Source of the DNA: Desulfovulcanus ferrireducens
Lineage (GTDB): Bacteria > Desulfobacterota > Desulfovibrionia > Desulfovibrionales > Desulfonatronovibrionaceae
Length of the DNA stretch: 55,875 bases
Direction of reading: 5' to 3'
Assembly (NCBI RefSeq): GCF_018704065.1
Contig: NZ_JAGUQP010000020.1
Coordinates: forward strand, 1 to 55,875
Position 1 is the first letter of the stretch. Every line of letters begins with the position of its first letter. Both the position numbers and the translations under genes were made by a program. The notes below the pieces were generated by a model that saw nothing but the letters and a program-made list of their open reading frames with translations, was not told the origin of the DNA and ran no database searches. Shown piece after piece: positions 37,150-46,032 of this stretch.

Positions 37150-37409
37150 ATCATCCATAGGTCTTATATCTGTCATGTTTGACCGCCGCATCAGCATGCA
37201 CAAACAGGTCATTGAGGATATAATAAAATTGTTTGGTAAAAGAAGGATTTTGCGCGGAGTAAGAAACAATGTGCGTTTGGCGGAGGTATTTAATGCTGGA
37301 AAAACCAAACAGATATTTTGCGCCCAAAAGAATTGGGGCGATGGATTATCATCTGCTGCCCGATGACATTGAAGCCCTCACCAACACAAACACCAACCAG
37401 GAAAGGTAA
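37150..37409 (+). pseudogene. Remnant of a ParA-type ATPase (3' part)
   Basis: The translation FDRRISMHKQVIEDIIKLFG then RNNVRLAEVFNAGKT, and after a frameshift at about 37300 YFAPKRIGAMDYHLLPDDIE, matches the C-terminal third of ParA ATPases (switch to RxNVRLAEAPxxGK, ... GAxDYxxLxxE). It ends at TAA 37407-37409, three bases before a decayed cheY. The N-terminal P-loop part is missing and the istB remnant stands in its place. ParA ATPases that localise chemotaxis arrays are typical in such clusters. Confidence 0.72.
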
Positions 37410-37411
37410 AG

Positions 37412-37780
37412 ATGAAAAAAATAGTTGACTATTCAACTATCTGTTTTAATAAGCATGGAAAACTTTTTTAAAAGGGCGGGTTGCGATGTGCAAAGGGGCA
37501 AAGACGCCAGGGGAGGCCCTGGACGAACTCAACTCTGGTTGCAAACCAGACCTGATTATCACAGACATCAATGTACCTGTTATGGATGGCATGACCTTTA
37601 TAAAAGAAATTCACAAAATAACAGGGTATAAGGGGGTAAATTTTTGCTCATTTTAATGCTCACTACCGAATCACAGCAAAGCAAACGTATAGAAGTCAAA
37701 AAGCAGGGGCAACCGGCTGGTTGGTCAAACCTGTCAAGGCGCAGGACTTATTGGCAGTAATCAAAAAGGTGTTGTCTTAA
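37412..37780 (+). pseudogene. Decayed cheY
   Basis: Starting at ATG 37412 the frames read MKKIVDYSTI (the second Asp of VDDS is Tyr), ENFFKRAGCDVQR, DELNSGCKPDLIITDINVP then VMDGMTFIKEI, MLTTESQQSKR and GATGWLVKPVKAQDLLAVI then KKVLS. Together they are a complete CheY spread over several frameshifts. The phosphoacceptor segment ITDINVP and the lysine KP are preserved, so decay is recent. It precedes the intact chemoreceptor at 37876 and was probably its operon partner. Confidence 0.88.
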
Positions 37781-37875
37781 TAAGTCTTAAGGACCTGATT
37801 ATTTCCCAGGATCATTGAGGATCATTGCAGGCATTTCCCAAAAGACAGCTGGCAAAGAGCAAGAGGAGAGTTGTT

Positions 37876-39372
37876 GTGCACAAGAAAAATTGTTGGCAAT
37901 GGCTTTTTTTCTGCTTTGCATCTGTATTATCATATCTTAGTGGATATGCAACCTTATTCATCCAAAATAAATATAATCTGCACTATTGCTGGTTTTTTAT
38001 ATTATTTATCTTGTTGATATTTTGTATTGCTTCACTATTAAAAAGGAAGTATGAAGAAGATAATAATGAAAAAGAGGAAAAAGAAAAGAAAGCGTTTCAG
38101 CTAATACAAAAAAATCTAAAAAATTTAAATATTGTTATAGACAAAGCGCTCAAATCGTTAAACTGTAATGATTTTAATGACAATCAACAGATAGTATTGC
38201 AATGCTGCTGCAATGGTAGTGAAAAAAGTATAGAGTATAACTATATTTTGTCTAATTTATATGAGATTTCATCAATTTTAGAAATTTTTATTGATAGGGT
38301 TAATCATATTGTAGTATTAAAACATCAGCTTGATGCCAACCATGCTCAGGAACTCACATCGTTGACCAACCAATATGCCACTATGGAACAAATCATAAAA
38401 CAAATAGTTAACGAACTAGCTCTCATTAACAAGATTATTGTCATGCAACAAATTTCTATTACAGATAACACTGACGAAGCTGCCAAAGAAATTATCTCTC
38501 AATTAAACTCCATTGACAATGCAGTCCAGACTATTCTGACCATCGCTCGTGATGGCATTGAACAAATAAATCAAATCGTTGCCCAGGTATCTGACAAAGG
38601 AGCAACAACTTGGAATGATTTGATAAGTTCTCTTACCAGTCATGTTTATGACCAAATGCAGACTATTACCGACAATATAGCCAATGTTCAATCTGTATTC
38701 TCCGAAGTCAAGAATTTAGAAAAATTAATTGATGAAGTTAAACATATTGCTGACCAGACAAAACTGCTTTCCTTAAACGCCGCAATAGAGGCGGCTCGCG
38801 CTGGTGAGGCAGGCAGAGGTTTTGCAGTGGTGGCTGATGAAGTGCACAAGCTCTCCAGTCAGTCTCATGCAACAGCAGAGAAAATGAACAAAATGATTAT
38901 GGGCCTTATAGAAAGCATAGAAAAACGTTTAAAAAATATTATGGCTGAAGCAACAAAACAGCAGTGGGAAAAAGCATTTGAGACCATCAAAAATCAGCTT
39001 AACCAGCTTTTTGAAGTCAACGAAAAAACCAACAGCATCTGCTCTCAGACAATGGGAAAGATGCAAGAACAAACTTCCCTGGCTGCGGATATGATCATGG
39101 AAGCCTTAAGTAGCATCCAGTTCCAGGACATCATCAGGCAAAAAACAGAAAATATCCAGCAGCTGTTAAATGAGGTAAACGATTATTTTAACAACCTGAC
39201 AGAAGCCATTGGCACTCAGGAACCCTCAGAAATTGCTGCCCTGCCCATGCCCTCGGCAGATCAACTCAAGAAAAAATACAAGATGGCTGCTGAACGTAAG
39301 ACCCACGCTTATGCCACAGGTGAAAGCTATTCACTTGATGAAGACGACGGTCCATCAATAGAACTATTTTAA
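37876..39372 (+). CDS. Membrane chemoreceptor with no periplasmic sensor, CheZ-like motif and ELF tail
   Basis: 498 residues from GTG 37876, with GAGGAGA upstream; earlier in-frame starts lack a ribosome site. Two membrane segments (about 8-28 and 37-55) are joined by a very short loop, so it has no periplasmic sensor. The signalling hairpin is canonical ([33 protein letters not shown]). After it comes [15 protein letters not shown], again with the D-x3-Q spacing of CheZ. The C-terminus is acidic and ends [11 protein letters not shown], like the gene at 370-2166. Its upstream cheY and parA partners are pseudogenes, so this receptor may be an orphan feeding the main array. Confidence 0.88.
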   Translation: MHKKNCWQWLFFCFASVLSYLSGYATLFIQNKYNLHYCWFFILFILLIFCIASLLKRKYEEDNNEKEEKEKKAFQLIQKNLKNLNIVIDKALKSLNCNDFNDNQQIVLQCCCNGSEKSIEYNYILSNLYEISSILEIFIDRVNHIVVLKHQLDANHAQELTSLTNQYATMEQIIKQIVNELALINKIIVMQQISITDNTDEAAKEIISQLNSIDNAVQTILTIARDGIEQINQIVAQVSDKGATTWNDLISSLTSHVYDQMQTITDNIANVQSVFSEVKNLEKLIDEVKHIADQTKLLSLNAAIEAARAGEAGRGFAVVADEVHKLSSQSHATAEKMNKMIMGLIESIEKRLKNIMAEATKQQWEKAFETIKNQLNQLFEVNEKTNSICSQTMGKMQEQTSLAADMIMEALSSIQFQDIIRQKTENIQQLLNEVNDYFNNLTEAIGTQEPSEIAALPMPSADQLKKKYKMAAERKTHAYATGESYSLDEDDGPSIELF

Positions 39373-39523
39373 AAATATATACCTTGTAGTTAGTTCAATG
39401 TTCGAATTTTTTTTAATTTGTGTAACAAGCGATGATAATTTGCTATACGGTTAATCTGGCTAAATTTTTAACTTTTGAAAATTAAAGAAAATCATTTTAT
39501 TAGAACAATCATTGTCGGCCATA

Positions 39524-40303
39524 TTAATTACTCAATTCGTTGTCTATATTACGAATAAACTTGCATTTTGGATAATTGGTGCATCCTATAAATTCTTTAC
39601 CTTTAAACCGGCCTGTTTTTGCAATACGTCTAACCAGTTGATCGCCACATTTAGGACAAGTAGTTGAGTTGGTAGAATATGCTTTTTTTAAATTGTTTAC
39701 ATGTTGTATATCTGTTATTATGGAAGGTTTTAATTGAAATTTTTTAATAGTGCTAATAATATTTAGGACTTCTTCATCAGATAACAATATATATTTTTTA
39801 GATTTTATATAGTTAATATAGTTCCATCCATAAATAACATTTTCAGGCATTTGTGTTTTAAATTCGCTATCGCCAACGAAAACAACAATAGAATGAAAAT
39901 AATGTTCAGGAAGATTTAATAACCTTTCAAGGACTTTGATATGCTTGTAATTTTGATGTAATGGATTTTGAAATTTATTTGTATGTTTATATATTTTTTG
40001 TGTCCATATTTTTTGGTTTAGACCACCAAATATCCATCCTTTCATGTTTTTAGTTTCTATAACAAAAATACCATAATTGGAAACGATTATATGGTCAATT
40101 TGAGTCGTAGCATTGTGATCATTGATGGTTATATTTTTTAAGATATGATACTGATTTTTATCAAGTGCAAAATATGCAGAAATATTAACTAGAAATTCTC
40201 CCAATTTGCCTTTAAAATAAGGCGATTTTAAGAAAGCAATAACTATTACAACAGGAAGAATATATAGAAATATGGAAAAAAATTGATTAAGCAAAATATG
40301 CAT
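39524..40303 (-). CDS. Membrane-anchored NERD-domain protein with topoisomerase-type zinc ribbon
   Basis: 259 residues. One N-terminal membrane segment (FFSIFLYILPVVIVIAFL), then a NERD nuclease-related domain: GKLGEFLV, ATTQIDHIIVSNYGIFVIET and KNMKGWIFGG carry the restriction-like Glu, Asp and E-x-K residues. The C-terminal C4 ribbon (CPKCGDQLVRR ... FIGCTNYPKCKF) is the type found in topoisomerase I. Likely a DNA-processing nuclease near the membrane; role unknown. AT-rich and flanked by decayed genes, so probably acquired. Confidence 0.88.
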   Translation of the reverse strand: MHILLNQFFSIFLYILPVVIVIAFLKSPYFKGKLGEFLVNISAYFALDKNQYHILKNITINDHNATTQIDHIIVSNYGIFVIETKNMKGWIFGGLNQKIWTQKIYKHTNKFQNPLHQNYKHIKVLERLLNLPEHYFHSIVVFVGDSEFKTQMPENVIYGWNYINYIKSKKYILLSDEEVLNIISTIKKFQLKPSIITDIQHVNNLKKAYSTNSTTCPKCGDQLVRRIAKTGRFKGKEFIGCTNYPKCKFIRNIDNELSN

Positions 40304-40684
40304 TATACTTCTTCTTGGCTCTCTATCGTTGTGATTAAGTGATTGGGTAAAATAACATTTCTGAGATGTTTTATCGCTTTAATTTGCTCTTTTTTTTGAT
40401 AAAGATATAACTAAGTTAATAGCAAGGTAACTGAATGCGCCCTGCATATTTGCAAGTCATATTGCATTGTGTGCTGTTATTGAAGATGTTAAAGGTAAAG
40501 CTGCCAATCATTGGACTGTCTGTGCAATTTGCCTAAATAGTTCCCATAGAGGTGATGCAAAAATCTATATCAGGAGAAAGTTGCCCTTTTCAAGGGAAAA
40601 AGTTATTCTTTTTATTATTTACCAAAACGAGCAGCATCACTATAAGATTGCAACCAAGGCCCTGCTAAGTCAGGACCTTTTATT
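40304..40684. other. Region without an intact gene
   Basis: One plus-strand frame (40467-40694) reads open but shows no recognisable domain or ribosome site. It may be a gene remnant. Confidence 0.4.
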
Positions 40685-40914
40685 TTTTCCATAGCTGCAA
40701 TCGTACTGTCTGGTGATGTTTATGTAAACGGTTATTATCGAAAAGGCGGGGCTTATGACAATCACACTACCGTTCCGCCACAAACAACAATGTGTGGGAT
40801 AACTATTCAATAAAAGGCAGCTACAATCACTACACAGGAAAGATAGGAACTAAAAAAACTTATAATTTATATAAAAGCAACTATGGTATCAGGATACAAG
40901 CAGGGCAAACATAA
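40685..40914 (+). pseudogene. Remnant of a small secreted YVNGYYRKDG-type protein
   Basis: DVYVNGYYRKGGAYDNHTTV in one frame, then NNNVWDNYSIKGSYNHYTGK in another, joined by a frameshift at about 40785, and a stop at 40912. The order matches the C-terminal module (xVxGYYRxDGTYVxPHxR ... NxWSxxGNxNPYTGK) seen in many small exported bacterial proteins. The function of that module is unknown to me. Confidence 0.65.
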
Positions 40915-40923
40915 ATTGAGACC

Positions 40924-41094
40924 ATGCGGCCTGAAAATCCATTTGGCCAAGGGCAGAGTTGGGATATTGAGAAAGATGAAGAATTCAGGCCCAATATTGG
41001 TATAAATTCCAGAATAGATGAAGAAGGGTCTGAAACGGGCGGTTTTGATGCGGAGAAGGCTTATCGTGATAATAATGATCTTCTCGCGGTGTAG
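40924..41094 (+). CDS. Unknown short acidic ORF or gene remnant
   Basis: ATG 40924 opens 56 codons ending at TAG. The product (MRPENPFGQGQSW, then RPNIGINSRIDEEGSETGGF, then AEKAYRDNNDLLAV) has protein-like composition, but no family I know and no ribosome site. It may be the end of a gene disrupted by rearrangement. Its tail runs into an intron-like 3' end. Confidence 0.35.
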   Translation: MRPENPFGQGQSWDIEKDEEFRPNIGINSRIDEEGSETGGFDAEKAYRDNNDLLAV

Positions 41095-41097
41095 CTC

Positions 41098-41163
41098 CAA
41101 GGAGGATTCGCAGGTCAGGGTGTTGTGGGGAGGGGCGGAAGAAAATCCGTCTTTACGCGATTA
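41098..41163 (+). mobile_element. Putative group II intron 3' end
   Basis: GGTGTTGTGGGGAGGGGCGG followed by AAGAAAATCCGTC and TTTACGCGATT fits the domain V-VI ends of bacterial group II introns (GGTGGTGTGGGxGGGG ... CTACCCGATT). Upstream there is no reverse transcriptase. A second, truncated match is at 41776-41886. Confidence 0.42.
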
Positions 41164-41553
41164 GGACCGAATTTTATAGAATAGATATGGCGCAATAGCC
41201 GTCCATATTAAAACAAATATCCAAACCCTGCCCTTGAAAATATTATAGTCGTGAAGGAGTTTACTCCAGGGATGACTCATCACATAATGACCAAAAAGGA
41301 ACTCAAAAGTAATAGTTAGGATCAGCCAAATAGCACCTATTAAATAAGCCTGCTTTGCTGATTCAATTCGCCAAATTCCTGTGAGAATCCAGATGAAGAA
41401 TCCTAACAGAGCGATCCCAATTAATGTAGACAATTGATGGGCGGACAACTCGTTCATAAATTGCCCATACCCTTTTTCTCTGATGACTCCGTTAATGATA
41501 GCGAGAACGACCAGCCCAATCCAGCTCAGAGCATATTTCATGAGAATGTTCAT
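41161..41553 (-). CDS. Unknown four-helix membrane protein
   Basis: 130 residues with four hydrophobic segments: about 8-25, 43-62, 68-88 and 109-126. ATG 41553 has AGGA upstream at a fair distance. Clean membrane pattern and an acceptable start make it likely real. Family not recognised. It lies directly beside an intron-like 3' end, in an accessory region. Confidence 0.68.
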   Translation of the reverse strand: MNILMKYALSWIGLVVLAIINGVIREKGYGQFMNELSAHQLSTLIGIALLGFFIWILTGIWRIESAKQAYLIGAIWLILTITFEFLFGHYVMSHPWSKLLHDYNIFKGRVWIFVLIWTAIAPYLFYKIRS

Positions 41554-41775
41554 ATCAATCGTGTCCTAACGAGTTTGCAGAAGTTTCCTTTTCGATCCAT
41601 ACGTTTTTGGGGTAAAAAGGGAAGGTTACTACCCAGATTGTTTGCAAGTTTGGCTAAGGCAACCTGAACCTTGAAGCTTGCCACGAAGCTTAAATCCTCG
41701 CACTTAAGAGCCCAGCACAAGACCAGAATGATTCTGCCTATGGCGGGCTGAAAGAGCAGGGGGTAATTTCCGTCA

Positions 41776-41886
41776 AAGAGCTATGGGTGAGAATTCACTC
41801 CGGCTACGGCTCCGTAATTTTGATGAAACGGGTTGTGCGGACCCGTAGCATGGTGGTGTGGGTAGGGCCGGAGAAAAGCACATTCT
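41776..41886 (+). mobile_element. Truncated group II intron 3' end
   Basis: A stem ACGGGTTGTGCGGACCCGT is followed by AGCATGGTGGTGTGGGTAGG and GCCGGAGAAAA, as in domain V-VI of bacterial group II introns. The expected closing CCGGC...TACCCGATT is missing: the sequence breaks off at about 41880. The 41554-41775 stretch just before has no recognisable gene and could be more of the intron. Confidence 0.48.
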
Positions 41887-41893
41887 TATCAAA

Positions 41894-42538
41894 TTATGCA
41901 CTGTTTTTCTTTATAAGGAAAGCAAAAATCACAAAAATCACAAATAGCACCCCAACTGATTTCCAATCCAAATAATTATCAACAACAAAAAACATACTCA
42001 TTACTAAAACTGTATATATAGCACTTACAAGGTCTAACCAAAGCACTTTCTGTTTACACGGAAACAGAAGATATAGATGCAATACGATCAAAGGAATAAT
42101 AAACAAGGCAAGAAAAGCAGACAAGCCAATAAACTGAATTGCATTTAAAGCAAGTTCACTGTGTTTTCCCCCTAGTGTTATGAGCCATAGGCCTAGACCA
42201 ATACCAAGAAGCATACCTGCTGTTATTGCACCAGCAGAAAGACCAGCACGAGACAGCGGCAGAATGATCTTTGTAACAAATGGATGCTTAAGAGCTTCTT
42301 CGCCTTTGATTAGCCTCCAGACGGCAAGAATACAGAGACTAACAATACTTAATAGCCCAAAAGTGTTTATAGATAACGATTCTTCAATTATTTTTAGGTA
42401 TTGACTCGGAAGATTTTTTGTTAAATCAAGACAGACTCCGCCGCCAAGTATTAAAACGAAACCAAATAACAGGAAAACAAAAAAAATTTCCTTAATGCTC
42501 TGCAATCCAATAAGCTTAATAGGATTTTTTTCTTCCAT
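41894..42538 (-). CDS. Unknown multi-pass membrane protein
   Basis: 214 residues with about six hydrophobic segments (for example IFFVFLLFGFVLILGGGVC, LLSIVSLCILAVW, GITAGMLLGIGLGLW-like, FLALFIIPLIVLHLYLLF and VLFVIFVIFAFLI). It keeps a full open frame from ATG 42538, but there is no strong ribosome site. Family not recognised. AT-rich; among accessory material. Confidence 0.68.
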   Translation of the reverse strand: MEEKNPIKLIGLQSIKEIFFVFLLFGFVLILGGGVCLDLTKNLPSQYLKIIEESLSINTFGLLSIVSLCILAVWRLIKGEEALKHPFVTKIILPLSRAGLSAGAITAGMLLGIGLGLWLITLGGKHSELALNAIQFIGLSAFLALFIIPLIVLHLYLLFPCKQKVLWLDLVSAIYTVLVMSMFFVVDNYLDWKSVGVLFVIFVIFAFLIKKNSA

Positions 42539-43088
42539 TCAGTTTTTTTTTTAGTATATAACGAGTTTATAGAAAAAATCAAATACTACATTCTTAATGT
42601 TCGAAGCGACTTCTATCGCTATCTTCTCCATGATAGCAGAATCTAAGACTGTCGCAATTATAGTAAGTCATTATTCGTACCAAGGTGGAGCCTAGTGAAG
42701 TCTAGAGTAATGACATGGATTCCAGCTCCATTGATTAATCATCTTTGCCGTAAGTTATTGTTGACTTTGATCAACATACTAAATATTAGTTAAACAAAAT
42801 TATAGTCCTTAAATTCTTTTTGTGTCAAGAAAATAGTAAAAAATTTTTGTAAATTTAATCTAAACCCGTAAATTCTTTATAAAAAGATAGTGAAAGAATT
42901 TTTGTGTAAGCATTGTTTATGCTTAAAAATATAGAGCATCATTATTGATTGGTTTTGCGCGTAAACAAAGTAATTGTCATAAGAGGATATTGCGCCATGC
43001 TTAAATATAAAGCATGAAAGATAAAGAGCCATAACGCCTTGTATATATTAACTATTTTGCTAATTATTACCTTTATTTTGCCTCTTAT

Positions 43089-43244
43089 TTATTTTTTTAT
43101 CTCTTCCACCCATTTAATCTCAGCACCGTCCATATCTGCCTGTCCTGGGCTCGAATTGATAGGCGAGATATTTTTATCAAGTTCACAAAGACTTTCAGCC
43201 AAATCAACATTTGGCAGTAGTAGCTCCGGGGTGTATCCGACAGG
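43089..43244 (-). pseudogene. C-terminal remnant of an unidentified protein
   Basis: The minus frame reads APVGYTPELLLPNVDLAESL, ELDKNISPINSSPGQADMDG, AEIKWVEEIKK and stops at 43089. The composition is protein-like, but the reading is cut at its 5' side by repeat family 1. The family is not recognised; the NVDLAE motif is seen in flagellar proteins, but the rest does not match. Confidence 0.35.
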
Positions 43245-43504
43245 TGCACTTTGGTTGAGTTAGTTGAGTAGGTGAGTGGTTGAGTAGTTAGGATGGTCAG
43301 TGGATATAGGACTCCGTAGTAGAATTTTTTCCTGATTGCCGCCAGATTTTCGATTATTACCACTGGACAGAGTATCTGTACAGGTTTGATTCCTTAATTA
43401 TGACAAAATTTTGCTAAATATGAACAAAAAAGAGAAAACAATTAGCAGATGCAATGCCAAAATTAAGGGTTCTCAAAAATCAGTGCAAATAGCGGATGCG
43501 TCCG
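43231..43504 (+). repeat. Dispersed repeat family 1, copy b (full)
   Basis: The reverse complement matches 16714-16960 over its full length, with small insertions (for example about 10 extra bases in the middle). It starts TATCCGACAGGTGCACTTTGG and continues with GTTGAGTAG repeats, CTCCGTAGTAGAATT, the CTGATTGCCGCCAGAT block, the AATTATGACAAAATTTTGCT block and GCGGATGCG. Confidence 0.88.
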
Positions 43505-43804
43505 TTCTTATTTGACATCAAAAATACAAAAATATTTTTTAGAAAATCTGTAGATACAGAGAAGAAGTCTTTGGATTCAAGTCGTTAAGTTGTTGTTTAG
43601 CCCGGATAAACTGATATATTTTGAAATAAGGCATAAAAAACATAACCGTTGCTCACTGAGCAATATCTTAAAAGATGTAAAATTTGTATCAAAAAAGGAC
43701 TAAAAAATAATTTTTCTCATGTTGCCTCATTATCTTTTTTGATATAGAGATAAAAAAGTTGTGCGTTGTATAATAAAAATAAGTTATTTTATAGGGAGGT
43801 AATT

Positions 43805-44200
43805 ATGGAAGATAGTCTAAAACAGGCCTTGGAGATTGTTAAAGCTCAGGCAGGCGTGCGTGTTATGTCAGCGGAAGAGATGGTTTCCATGATAGGGGCC
43901 ATTGCTGAAAGTATTAGCAAAGTGGGCAAGGCAGAGATTAAGGAGGAGAAGCCACCTGTTGATCCCCAAAAAGCCATTCGTGAAAAGAGTGTTATTTGTC
44001 TTGAGTGTGGTAAGGCATTCAAGGTGCTGACCAAAAAACACTTGGCTTCACATGACCTTACTCCAGAGGAATACAAGGAAAAGTGGGGTTATAAGAAAGG
44101 TATTTCCTTAGTAGCTAAAAGTTTGGCCAGGGAGAGGCGTAAAAAAATGCAAAGCATGAAGCTTTGGGAAAAGAGAAAGATGAGTAAAGGGTTAGCCTAA
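43805..44200 (+). CDS. MucR/Ros-family zinc-finger transcriptional regulator
   Basis: 131 residues from ATG 43805 (GGGAGG upstream). The C2H2 zinc finger is CLECGKAFKVLTKKHLASHD, followed by LTPEEYKEKWG as in Ros/MucR. An alpha-helical N-terminal region (about 1-60) probably oligomerises, and a basic C-terminal tail (SLARERRKKMQSMKLWEKRK) may bind DNA. Family members repress exopolysaccharide, motility and virulence genes in alpha-proteobacteria. Monocistronic, with a strong terminator. TATAAT at 43769-43774 is a plausible -10. Confidence 0.9.
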   Translation: MEDSLKQALEIVKAQAGVRVMSAEEMVSMIGAIAESISKVGKAEIKEEKPPVDPQKAIREKSVICLECGKAFKVLTKKHLASHDLTPEEYKEKWGYKKGISLVAKSLARERRKKMQSMKLWEKRKMSKGLA

Positions 44201-44210
44201 CTTAGACGGA

Positions 44211-44249
44211 AGATAAAAAAGCCATCCCTACCGGATGGCTTTTTTATCT
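44211..44249 (+). terminator. Terminator of the MucR-like gene
   Basis: A 17-bp perfect stem, AGATAAAAAAGCCATCC / GGATGGCTTTTTTATCT, with loop CTACC, ten bases after the stop codon. The T-run lies in the 3' arm, so it could also work in the opposite direction. Confidence 0.9.
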
Positions 44250-44370
44250 TTTAAAGCTCTAACTGCTCAGTCATTTTGAGCCTTCAAAATTTGCATGAAC
44301 CCAGAGGCGTGTAAGCTTGTTAGGATGAAGTGTAGGAAAAAAAAATCCAAGGAAAGTTTTTATCTTATAA

Positions 44371-44407
44371 TAAAAAAAGAGCCTCTAACCAGGATGGATT
44401 AGAGGCT
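44371..44407 (-). terminator. Terminator of tRNA-Arg
   Basis: On the minus strand AGCCTCTAA / TTAGAGGCT forms a 9-bp stem and is followed by T7. It lies 75 bases after the tRNA 3' end. Confidence 0.82.
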
Positions 44408-44481
44408 TGAAACAATTTGCCAACCAAAAAAGTCACACGGCACCGGCATTTCTTGGATTATCAAATTTATTGAGAAATTAT

Positions 44482-44558
<77 letters not shown>

Positions 44559-44672
44559 TTACTTAAAAAAGAATCTTCTATTCTTAAGACCATTGCCTTG
44601 TCAAGTGAGTAAAGATAACCTAGTATACTTTTAATTAACTGGTCTTGCTTAAAAAATTTAAGAACTAAACGC

Positions 44673-45263
44673 ATGAACACAATACCAAATAGATACGTTC
44701 TGGCCATAACCGGAGCCAGTGGCATGCCTTATGCCCTAAAGCTCATCCAGGAGCTCAAAAAAAATCCTGGCCTGGAGCTGCATCTTATTATTTCCAATGC
44801 GGCCAAAGATATTTTGCCTATGGAGTCACGTGGTTGGGAAAAGATAGTAACCCTTGCAGATCACGCTTATGCCCAGGATCAACTGACCGCTCCTATGGCC
44901 AGTGGCTCCTGGCTGCATCATGGGATGGTTGTCTGTCCCTGTTCTATGGCAACTTTGGCGGCCATAGCCAATGGCCTTGGCAACAATCTTATTCACCGCG
45001 CTGCAGATGTGTGTCTGAAAGAAAACAGACCCCTTGTTTTGGTTCCCAGAGAAACTCCTTTAAACGCCATCCATTTGCAGAATATGTGCAAAGCTCAACA
45101 GGCCGGGGCGGTTATCCTTCCCCCTTCCCCGGGATTCTACCACCAGCCGCAGACTATTGATGATTTGATTAGCCAAATTGTCAGCAGAATTATGGATCAC
45201 CTAGGTATAGAGAATAATATTTTTAAGCGTTGGGGAACAGAGATGTTTGAGTTTAAAGTTTAA
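44673..45263 (+). CDS. ubiX: Flavin prenyltransferase UbiX
   Basis: 196 residues. N-terminal AITGASGMPYALKLIQEL is the FMN-binding start; VVCPCSMATLAAIANG and VLVPRETPLNAIHLQNM are the hallmark UbiX motifs. It makes prenyl-FMN, the cofactor of UbiD-type decarboxylases; no ubiD is in the window. It is 12 bases upstream of the hydrolase gene, so probably an operon. Confidence 0.95.
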   Translation: MNTIPNRYVLAITGASGMPYALKLIQELKKNPGLELHLIISNAAKDILPMESRGWEKIVTLADHAYAQDQLTAPMASGSWLHHGMVVCPCSMATLAAIANGLGNNLIHRAADVCLKENRPLVLVPRETPLNAIHLQNMCKAQQAGAVILPPSPGFYHQPQTIDDLISQIVSRIMDHLGIENNIFKRWGTEMFEFKV

Positions 45264-45275
45264 AAGGAGGTTAAT

Positions 45276-45968
45276 ATGGGCAACAAACTTACCTGGCATG
45301 GTCATGCTAATTTTGAGATCGCTACTCCCAAGTTAAATATCCTCATTGACCCATGGTTTGAGGGCAATCCTTCTGCTGTGAGCAAATCTTCTTCTTTAAG
45401 TAAAGTGGATCTGGTTCTGGTCACTCATGACCATGGCGATCATATGGGGCAGGCCATTGAAATATGTAAACAGACAGGGGCTCATCTTGGCGCCATTGTG
45501 GAGGTTGCCAAACATTGCATTGCTCAAGGGATTAGTCAGGACAAAGTTCTTAATGGCATCGGTTTTAATATTGGTGGAAGCATTGATTTTAATTCCGTAA
45601 AAATCACCATGGTCCAGGCATTTCACTCCTGTGAACGAGGCTTCCCCGTAGGCTATATCGTAACACTCGAAGATGGCTATACAATTTATCATGCCGGGGA
45701 CACAGCTATTTTTTCCAGTATGGAGTTATGGGGCCAGCTCTTTGACATTGATTTGGCTTTGCTCCCCATTGGGGGGGTGTTTACCATGGACCCCAGGCAG
45801 GCAGCATTGGCCTGTAAACTTCTAAAATGTAAAAAAGTGGTTCCCATGCACTGGGGATCTTTTCCTGTTCTGGAAAAAGATACGAAAAATTTTCAAGCAG
45901 CACTCAAAGAATATGCCCCCCAGACAGAATTGCTGGAAATGTCTCCGGGTCAGACCGTTGAGTTGTAA
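45276..45968 (+). CDS. UPF0173-type metal-dependent hydrolase (beta-lactamase fold)
   Basis: 230 residues. Metallo-beta-lactamase motifs: [10 protein letters not shown] (HxHxDH pattern), a later His at [14 protein letters not shown] (Asp ligand) and [10 protein letters not shown] at the C-terminus. UPF0173 family; the substrate is not established. AAAGGAGG precedes the ATG. Confidence 0.92.
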   Translation: MGNKLTWHGHANFEIATPKLNILIDPWFEGNPSAVSKSSSLSKVDLVLVTHDHGDHMGQAIEICKQTGAHLGAIVEVAKHCIAQGISQDKVLNGIGFNIGGSIDFNSVKITMVQAFHSCERGFPVGYIVTLEDGYTIYHAGDTAIFSSMELWGQLFDIDLALLPIGGVFTMDPRQAALACKLLKCKKVVPMHWGSFPVLEKDTKNFQAALKEYAPQTELLEMSPGQTVEL

Positions 45969-45974
45969 CTGTTC

Positions 45975-46009
45975 AAAAAAATAGGCCCTGAATCAGAAAT
46001 TCAGGGCCT
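45975..46009 (-). terminator. Terminator between the hydrolase gene and cheX
   Basis: A 10-bp stem AGGCCCTGAA / TTCAGGGCCT with a 7-base loop. T7 follows on the minus strand, so it ends the cheX transcript. It also lies 14 bases after the hydrolase stop and may stop that one too. Confidence 0.88.
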
Positions 46010-46032
46010 TGAAGTCTAAGTTTTAAACTTGG

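Larger units (their letters stand above)
42539..43804. other. Long region without an intact gene
   Basis: About 1.27 kb. It contains a gene remnant at 43089-43244 (minus) and repeat family 1 copy b at 43231-43504. The rest (42539-43050 and 43505-43804) is AT-rich with nothing recognisable except the promoter zone of the MucR-like gene (TATAAT at 43769). Confidence 0.55.

Noticed and set aside
37091-37366. Open frame as an intact 91-residue gene
   Set aside because: Its sequence is the 3' part of ParA in one frame that moves to another after about 37300; it is a pseudogene remnant.
37425-37631. Open frame as an intact small gene
   Set aside because: It is one of several frames of the decayed cheY.
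40467-40694. Open frame as a gene
   Set aside because: No domain, no ribosome site, and a mix of odd composition; cannot be separated from chance.
43039-43263. Plus-strand frame in the repeat region
   Set aside because: It runs into the repeat and is antisense to a more protein-like minus frame.
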